A DNA stretch of 10,356 nt. It comes from Trichomonas tenax. Its lineage: Eukaryota; Parabasalia; Trichomonadida; Trichomonadidae. Every line of letters begins with the position of its first letter. Position 1 is the first letter of the stretch. The notes under the pieces are model-generated. The model was not told where the DNA came from. It ran no database searches and saw only the letters and a program-made list of their open reading frames with translations. The position numbers were made by a program, and so were the translations under genes. Shown piece by piece: positions 4,890 to 10,356 of this stretch. Location: assembly GCA_023091735.1 (NCBI GenBank), contig JALKBU010001493.1:1-10356 (forward strand), written 5' to 3'.

Positions 4890-5366
4890 TTAAAATCGAG
4901 CCATGTGATTAGTAATAGCGCTTATCCACGGCGAATCACTTAGAACTCTCACTCTCTTTACATATAATTTTGGATTTGCCATGAAATTACTACCGCCTGT
5001 ATTTGGATTATATAAGCTTTGGTCCATTTCAGGCTTTTCATCCTTCTTTTCTTCCTTGATTTCTTTGCCTCGTAAAGTATCTGTAAAATTATTAATTTGT
5101 TTCGTCCATGCGCTATCTTTTCCTAAGAAGTATTCAGCACCTTTCCCTGCTAAAGAACCTATTGAGATAATTACAGCATGTGCACCTGGTGCAGACATGC
5201 CGACAAGATTTCCAATATGACCGAATGTTTCACCTGTATTACTCTTTCCGAATTTCCAAGTATCCTTGACTAAGTTGGTGGAACCATTCCATGTGTGTGA
5301 AGCACTTTTCCCGATACTTTTAAGTCCCCAGGCAAAACCTCTCCAAATCGCATTCCAAATTCCCAT
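4890..5366 (-). CDS. Maverick Gly/Trp-rich 158-aa protein, candidate minor capsid component
   Basis: The intact frame starts at ATG 5366-5364, nine bases after the ATPase frame ends. The N-terminus (MGIWNAIWRGFAWGLKSIGK) is an amphipathic, Trp- and Gly-rich segment; Gly at position 2 could be myristoylated if the Met is removed. Residues 50-80 are Gly/Ala-rich and hydrophobic (GAHAVIISIG), 100-113 are highly charged, and 130-158 form a basic tail with KLYVKRVRVL. Its place between packaging ATPase and other virion genes suggests a virion protein. Its plan loosely recalls membrane-active internal capsid proteins of adenovirus type, but I cannot show homology. LAGKG at residues 72-76 fits the (M/I/L)-x-G-x-G cleavage pattern of adenovirus-type proteases, a class Polintons encode. 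Confidence 0.65.
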   Translation of the reverse strand: MGIWNAIWRGFAWGLKSIGKSASHTWNGSTNLVKDTWKFGKSNTGETFGHIGNLVGMSAPGAHAVIISIGSLAGKGAEYFLGKDSAWTKQINNFTDTLRGKEIKEEKKDEKPEMDQSLYNPNTGGSNFMANPKLYVKRVRVLSDSPWISAITNHMARF

Positions 5367-5375
5367 TTAAATATT

Positions 5376-5810
5376 TTAAAATAATGTCTTCTTTCCCTGT
5401 TTTACTTCTTTAAAGTCTACTATACCTACGACTATGTGTATTTTCATATACGACCGAGGAAAAGGGAGATTTTTGTATTGTTCCCATAACTCTTGTCAGT
5501 CTTGTGTAACTCCTGATTGCTCTATCATTGTCTCTAAATCACCCATAGAATAGCCCTGGAAAATTACGAAGTCAGTGCATAATCTCTTTATGTTCAAAGC
5601 AATGTGTCGCCATGTTTGGCACATTATGACAACAATGTAATTGTAATGTCTGTCTTTAGTAATGAAATTCGCTAATGGGGAATCAGGTTTGTTCAATAAT
5701 GCATGACCACCATAGTCATCTAGAACTAATATAGTATTACTAGGGTATTTAGTGAAAGTATATTTATTAAGCTTTCGAATGATGGAAGCTGCACTAGCTA
5801 AAATTCCAGA
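5376..5810 (-). pseudogene. Truncated A32-like DNA packaging ATPase (FtsK/HerA superfamily)
   Basis: The frame reads from 5810, just after an upstream stop, to TAA at 5376-5378. Walker B is clear: NTILVLDDYGGHA (about residues 25-37). It is followed by FITKDRHYNYIVVIMCQTW, matching the R-H plus sensor-like Gln segment of A32/Polinton genome-packaging ATPases, and then IKRLCTDFVIFQG. An in-frame TGA at 5496-5498 interrupts it; beyond it the same frame continues with ELWEQYKNLPFP and YMKIHIVVG, typical of the family C-terminus, so the TGA is a nonsense mutation. The Walker A P-loop and everything upstream are missing: the gene is cut at 5811-5830, where unrelated sequence begins. In a working element it would pump DNA into capsids. 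Confidence 0.85.
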
Positions 5811-5830
5811 TTATATGATTCAAAAAATGG

Positions 5831-5974
5831 GCAAATTCATGATGTTTTCCAACATCAATTTAACGTCCGAGATACTTTCAAAAATAATGTACAACACCGT
5901 ATCCTACCTTTTATGAAATCAAAATGTTATCCAACCAAACAAAAGGTTGCATAAAAGTGACGTTTCTATTAATC
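5831..5974. repeat. 144-bp direct repeat, left copy (upstream of the ankyrin gene)
   Basis: Runs from GCAAATTCATGATG to TCTATTAATC, same length as 9337-9480, with three single-base differences that I can see. It ends exactly one base before the probable ATG of the ankyrin gene, so it probably holds that gene's promoter. It begins about 20 bp after the broken end of the Maverick ATPase. Confidence 0.85.
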
Positions 5975-6826
5975 ATGACCTCTTTCACTGACTTGCTGTT
6001 CAAAGCAGTCGGGGATGTCGAAATCCCAGAGTGTTTTAGATTCCCCATTGATGTGATGCGGTCTCTAACACAAAATCAACTGGAAAAGGAACAAATTCAG
6101 CAAATCTTCTCCGAAATGTGTGATAAACAGAAAGAAACTACCATTAATCTTGCATCTATTGGGTTTATCATAGACTGTGCTTCACTTATACGTCCAAAGT
6201 TCATTTTTGAACTTTCAAGTTTTTTCAAAATGGTTCATGAACATCAAAACTTTTATTATACACCTCGAAATGAAGACCTCAAGATTGTGCTCAATAGTTT
6301 AGGTTTCGAATTTGCAACATATAGCAGTGCAAGTACATCTGATATCATTAACATTTCTCCACAAGGAACCGTTTTGCATTCAGTTGCATGGGACAAACTT
6401 GAAGATCTCCAATCTGAGGCAAATAAAGAAACTTTTGATGTTCATCAAAAACATAATGGATTATCATTGATTGATGCAGCATGTAAATATGGATCGGAAA
6501 AATGTTTTGAATATCTCAAATTGATGGGAAGCACTATCACGGATAAAACATTTGTTTATGCCGTTGAAGGAGGTAACCAAAGCATTGTCATGTCTTTATA
6601 TAATGACGGCCATACAATATCGGATAAAGATTTAGCCGCCGCAATTACTTATCATCACAATGACATTTTCAATTGGCTTCTGGAACAAAAAGGATCAATC
6701 GGAAGGATGAATGCTGCGAAGAGCTTTTATTTTGGGAACTTCGAAGGCTTTTTATTTCTTATTGGAAATGAGAAATATATTGAATTAGAGTTTTCTCAAA
6801 CTCATTTGGTCTCCATTGTGATATGA
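5975..6826 (+). pseudogene. DUF3447-type ankyrin protein, 5' part, C-terminus disrupted
   Basis: I chose ATG 5975 (MTSFTDLLFKAVGDVEIPE) because the shared 144-bp upstream repeat ends just before it; an in-frame ATG at 5924 lies inside that repeat. From 5975 the frame gives 283 residues. The first ~130 form the helical N-terminal region of trichomonad ankyrin proteins. Then NGLSLIDAACKYGSEKCFEY, the stretch with TFVYAVEGGNQSIVMSLYND and LAAAITYHHNDIFNWLLEQ give the degenerate ankyrin helices of DUF3447. These proteins normally continue into canonical ankyrin repeats. Here the frame ends at 6826 as the minisatellite begins, and the repeats and original stop lie downstream (to 8635) in other frames. 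A shortened product could be made; function unknown beyond protein binding. Confidence 0.7.
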
Positions 6827-8560
6827 TATCAATCATTCACATTTTATCGTCATTATGATATAGAACACCATTATCAATTGCAATTGAAATGAAATCACTT
6901 GAAATTGTTCAATATCTAGTTGAACATGGAGCTGATGTCAATATGACATTAATCCTTCATTCACATTTTATCATCCTTATTATATAGAATCAATCATTCA
7001 CATTTTATCATTATTATGATATTACATCATTCATTCACATTTTATCATCATTATGATATAGATCCCCATTATCAATTGCAATTGAAATGAAATCACTTGA
7101 AATTGTTCAATATCTAGTTGAACATGGAGCTGATGTCAATATGACATTAATCCTTCATTCACATTTTATCATCATTATTATATAGAATCAATCATTCACA
7201 TTTTATCATCATTATGAAATTACATCAATTATTCACATTTTATCATCATTATGAAATTATATCAATTATTCACATTTTATCATCATTATGAAATTACATC
7301 AATTATTCACATTTTATCATCATTATGAAATTACATTAATTATTCACATTTTATCATCATTATGATATAACATCATTCATTCACATTTTATCATCATTAT
7401 GATATGACATCAATCATTCACATTTTATCATCATTATGATATGGAATCATTCATTCACATTTTATCATCATTATGATATGACATCATTCATTCACATTTT
7501 ATCATCATTATGATATGACATCATTCATTCACATTTTATCATCATTATGATATAAATCCCCATTATCAATTGCAATTGAAATGAAATCACTTGAAATTGT
7601 TCAATATCTAGTTGAACATGGAGCTGATGTCAATATGACATTAATCCTTCATTCACATTTTATCATCATTATTATATAGAATCAATCATTCACATTTTAT
7701 CATCATTATGATATTACATCAATTATTCACATTTTATCATCATTATTATATAAAATCAATTATTCACATTTTATCATCATTATTATATAAAATCAATCAT
7801 TCACATTTTATCATCATTATGAAATTACATCAATTATTCACATTTTATCATCATTATGAAATTACATCAATTATTCACATTTTATCATCATTATGATATA
7901 ACATCATTCATTCACATTTTATCATCATTATGATATGACATCATTCATTCACATTTTATCATCATTATGATATGACATCATTCATTCACATTTTATCATC
8001 ATTATGATATAAATCCCCATTATCAATTGCAATTGAAATGAAATCATTTGAAATTGTTCAATATCTAGTTGAACATGGAGCTGATGTCAATATGACATTA
8101 ATCCTTCATTCACATTTTATCATTATTATGATATAGAATCAATCATTCACATTTTATCATCATTATGATATTACATCAATTATTCACATTTTATCATCAT
8201 TATGATATGGAATCAATCATTCACATTTTATCGTCATTATGATATAGATCCCCATTATCAATTGCAATTGAAATGAAATCACTTGAAATTGTTCAATATC
8301 TAGTTGAACATGGAGCTGATGTCAATATGACATTAATCCTTCATTCACATTTTATCATCATTATTATATAGAATCAATCATTCACATTTTATCATCATTA
8401 TGATATTACATCAATTATTCACATTTTATCATCATTATTATATAAAATCAATCATTCACATTTTATCATCATTATGATATGGAATCATTCATTCACATTT
8501 TATCATCATTATGATATGAAATCATTCATTCACATTTTATCATCATTATGATATAAATCC
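6827..8560. repeat. 37-bp minisatellite with embedded ankyrin modules
   Basis: About 35 copies of a 37-bp unit with the core TTCACATTTTATCATCATTA, followed by TGATAT, TGAAAT or TATATA variants. Each TGATAT-type unit can form the small hairpin TATCAT-CATT-ATGATA. Five near-identical 75-bp modules are embedded at 6868-6942, 7066-7140, 7560-7634, 8017-8091 and 8252-8326. They encode PLSIAIEMKSLEIVQYLVEH then GADVN, the canonical ankyrin helix pair. The modules lie in differing frames with stops between them, so the array is not translated as one protein. Module and satellite seem to have been amplified together. Confidence 0.9.
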
Positions 8561-8635
8561 CCATTATCAATTGCCATTGAAATAAATTCTCTCGAAATTG
8601 CTGAATATCTAAAATCGAAAGATGCTATTCAATGA
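8558..8635 (+). pseudogene. Terminal ankyrin repeat and stop of the disrupted ankyrin gene
   Basis: The frame reads SPLSIAIEINSLEIAEYLKS then KDAIQ and TGA at 8633-8635. It differs from the five amplified modules at several codons (EINS for EMKS, AEYLKSK for VQYLVEH), as expected of a distinct last repeat, so it is probably the original C-terminus. It is in the same frame as the ATG at 5975 (distance divisible by three), which may be chance. Confidence 0.65.
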
Positions 8636-9336
8636 GTATTCAACTGAGTGTTCTATATGATTAAACAAAAATATTTCCACAATATTTATCTTCTTGAATT
8701 GGGCATTCGTAATACATATAAATTCAAGGTTTCACAACTTCATCATGCAAGTTCAATGCTATAAGATGAAAATTATATCTAATTTTTAAATCAATAACTA
8801 GTGGGTCCCACCATATAGTAGCATCAGGACAACCATGATGTTCCATAAAATTTTATTGATATACAATGTCATATTTATGACTTAAAATGCCTGGTGTTAA
8901 TGCCCAGCTTGAAAAATCAAAACAAAGTTACCCTATCAAAAAATACCTATTTTTACAAAATCATCTGCTAGTTTCAATTTTAAGGGTGTCGAAATCAGAT
9001 TCGGATCTCCAAAAGTTTTTTTTTTTTTTTTTCAAGTCTATAATATTTCAGGAACTGATTCTGGTGAGTAAGCATACGTAGACACCATGCCCTGTAGGCT
9101 CAAATTTGCACCAATTTTGAGATGCAAAATTCGGATTTTTGACGTATATATTTAACTTGAAGTTATTCATTCTACATCATAGGGAATACATCCACAGCGA
9201 TTAGTGGCTGAATTGACGATTTCGATAAATAATCTGAAATATTTCGATAATGCTCTGAACAAAGTATATACAATGCTTATAGTATTTGTAGCTGATGAAC
9301 TTTACTGTCTAGTGCATTGTATCTTGATGCTTGAAA
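8636..9336. other. Intergenic AT-rich stretch without a recognisable gene
   Basis: No open frame here has convincing protein features. Contents: a small hairpin GTGGG-T-CCCAC near 8800, a 17-base T run at 9016-9032, and short AT-rich frames. The frame at 9204-9422 runs into the 144-bp repeat and has no recognisable domain. Confidence 0.6.
9016..9032. repeat. 17-base T homopolymer
   Basis: A run of 17 T residues in noncoding sequence. It could be the trace of a minus-strand polyadenylated insertion, but no retrogene sequence is recognisable beside it. Confidence 0.5.
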
Positions 9337-9480
9337 GCAAATTCATGATGTTTTCCAACATCAATTTAACGTCCGAGGTACTTTCAAAAATAATGTACAA
9401 CACCGTATCCTACCTTTTATGAAATCAAAATTTTATCCAACCAAACAAAAGGTTGCATAAAAGTGACGGTTCTATTAATC
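9337..9480. repeat. 144-bp direct repeat, right copy (upstream of the methyltransferase gene)
   Basis: Partner of 5831-5974, same length and three differences. It ends 25 bp before the ATG of the methyltransferase gene, so two unrelated genes have almost the same upstream DNA. Confidence 0.85.
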
Positions 9481-9505
9481 CCACCTTTACCAAATCTGTC
9501 AATAT

Positions 9506-10356
9506 ATGATTAATGTTGCTGGAGAAACAGCAACTGTTGAAGATACTGCAACAGAAGTCATAACATTCAAAATGTCAGCCATAACAAAAGGATATTACAA
9601 TGATAAATACATGAGATTCTTTGCTGGCGATGTTTTATTTGGATCTCAACTTCCTCACCAAAATTTCGGCACATTTCTTCGATGTTTCATTATTAATTAC
9701 GCTGCTAAGAGCTTTTATGCAATCTATGGACCAAAATCTCAAGTTGTTTCGCTTGGATGCGGTTTTGATACACTTTTTTGGCGACTTCGTGACGAAAACA
9801 TTATATTTTCTAGATACATTGAGATTGATAAGAAGGATGTAATTACAAAAAAGAAATCTTACATTGAAAATGAAGTTTTTTTACCTTTAGATAATTATAT
9901 TCTTATGGAAATAGATCTTAACAACGAAAACTCGATATCTTCCATAGAAAATTTGCTAATCCCTGAAATACCAACACTCTTTATAGATGAATTTAGTTTA
10001 ATATATTTAAATTCTGATATTATTGAGCGAATATATTGTTTCATTTCAAAGAAATCAAATATATTTTCGTATGCGATGACAAAAATGAATGATGAATTTG
10101 GTCAACTCATTCTAGAAGGATTTAATGAATTGAATGTTCCTTTAAATGGAGCTAATTTTGCAAATACTACCGAAGAATTTATCAGCAAGATGCTGGACTA
10201 TGGTTTCCCTGATGCTGATGCCCAAAATGCTGTTTTTGTTGCGAAGAACAAATTGTCAATACCTGAACGCCAAAGAGTCTCTAGATTGGAATATTTCGAC
10301 AATCCTAGAGAAGTAGATTATATTCTATCGCATTATGCTTTTTATGCCGCAGGATC
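9506..10356 (+). CDS. Leucine carboxyl methyltransferase, PP2A-type (3' end beyond window)
   Basis: The frame is open from ATG 9506 to the edge (283 complete codons). Members of this SAM-dependent family methylate the C-terminal leucine of the protein phosphatase 2A catalytic subunit, which affects assembly of regulatory subunits. The N-terminal KGYYNDKYMRFF (residues 28-39) corresponds to the family's G-Y-x-x-D-x-Y segment. The SAM-binding motif is VVSLGCGFDTLFWRL at 80-94. Acidic residues follow at the expected places: YIEID (104-108) and MEIDL (134-138), then FIDEFSLIYL (159-168). The family is usually about 300-350 aa, so only a few tens of residues are missing. No disruption is seen. The alternative is a diverged paralogue of the same Pfam family such as tRNA wybutosine methyltransferase, less likely at this length. 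Confidence 0.85.
   Translation, partial: MINVAGETATVEDTATEVITFKMSAITKGYYNDKYMRFFAGDVLFGSQLPHQNFGTFLRCFIINYAAKSFYAIYGPKSQVVSLGCGFDTLFWRLRDENIIFSRYIEIDKKDVITKKKSYIENEVFLPLDNYILMEIDLNNENSISSIENLLIPEIPTLFIDEFSLIYLNSDIIERIYCFISKKSNIFSYAMTKMNDEFGQLILEGFNELNVPLNGANFANTTEEFISKMLDYGFPDADAQNAVFVAKNKLSIPERQRVSRLEYFDNPREVDYILSHYAFYAAG

Noticed and set aside
7708..7896. Open frame made of the minisatellite
   Set aside because: The peptide simply repeats the 37-bp unit, and the frame opens only because of local unit variants.
6830..8550. CRISPR array
   Set aside because: The regular repeats are contiguous tandem units without unique spacers, and the interruptions are ankyrin coding modules. The context is eukaryotic.
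9204..9422. A 72-aa frame overlapping the right 144-bp repeat
   Set aside because: No domain is recognisable, and the corresponding frame at the left copy has different upstream sequence and no start equivalent; it is likely chance.

Overview
The window most likely comes from Trichomonas vaginalis or a close parabasalid. Three things point there. An A32-type packaging ATPase fragment sits beside jelly-roll-like and small virus-like genes in the manner of Maverick/Polinton elements, which are very abundant in that genome. An ankyrin gene of the trichomonad DUF3447 type follows. The remainder is AT-rich intronless sequence with one ordinary eukaryotic gene. This assignment rests on recognising protein families by eye; no database search was possible.

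Layout. 1-1135 and 3113-4379 are two diverged copies (I and II) of one Maverick segment: a minus-strand basic protein, a 53-bp divergent promoter, a plus-strand Lys/Glu-rich protein, a TTAG-rich tail, an AT-rich unit and a 47-bp hairpin. Between the copies lie short 3' ends of a tail-collar-like protein (1090-1212) and a D5-like helicase/primase (1613-1765), a repeat-rich noncoding stretch (1766-2531), and a short capsid-like fragment (2532-3086). 4359-5810 holds three minus-strand genes: a frameshifted unknown protein, an intact 158-aa Gly/Trp-rich protein and a packaging ATPase that lacks its Walker A region and has an in-frame TGA. This Maverick is therefore dead as a unit and probably rearranged.

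At about 5811-5830 the element stops abruptly. A 144-bp segment (5831-5974), repeated at 9337-9480 with three mismatches, leads into a DUF3447 ankyrin gene. That gene's 3' half (6827-8560) is swamped by about 35 copies of a 37-bp minisatellite, with five near-identical ankyrin modules embedded in it. Its original C-terminal repeat and stop survive at 8558-8635. After about 700 bp of noncoding DNA and the second 144-bp copy comes a nearly complete leucine carboxyl methyltransferase (9506 to the edge).

The most unusual signal is at the level of tiny palindromes. About seven short (27-30 bp) GC-rich elements, each made of two adjacent small hairpins, are scattered through the Maverick genes and spacers. 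Paralogous copies give occupied and empty sites, in-frame insertions, and one element nested in the loop of another. Separately, a 47-bp hairpin with constant outer arms and a co-varying inner stem ends each AT-rich unit. Both deserve a systematic search.
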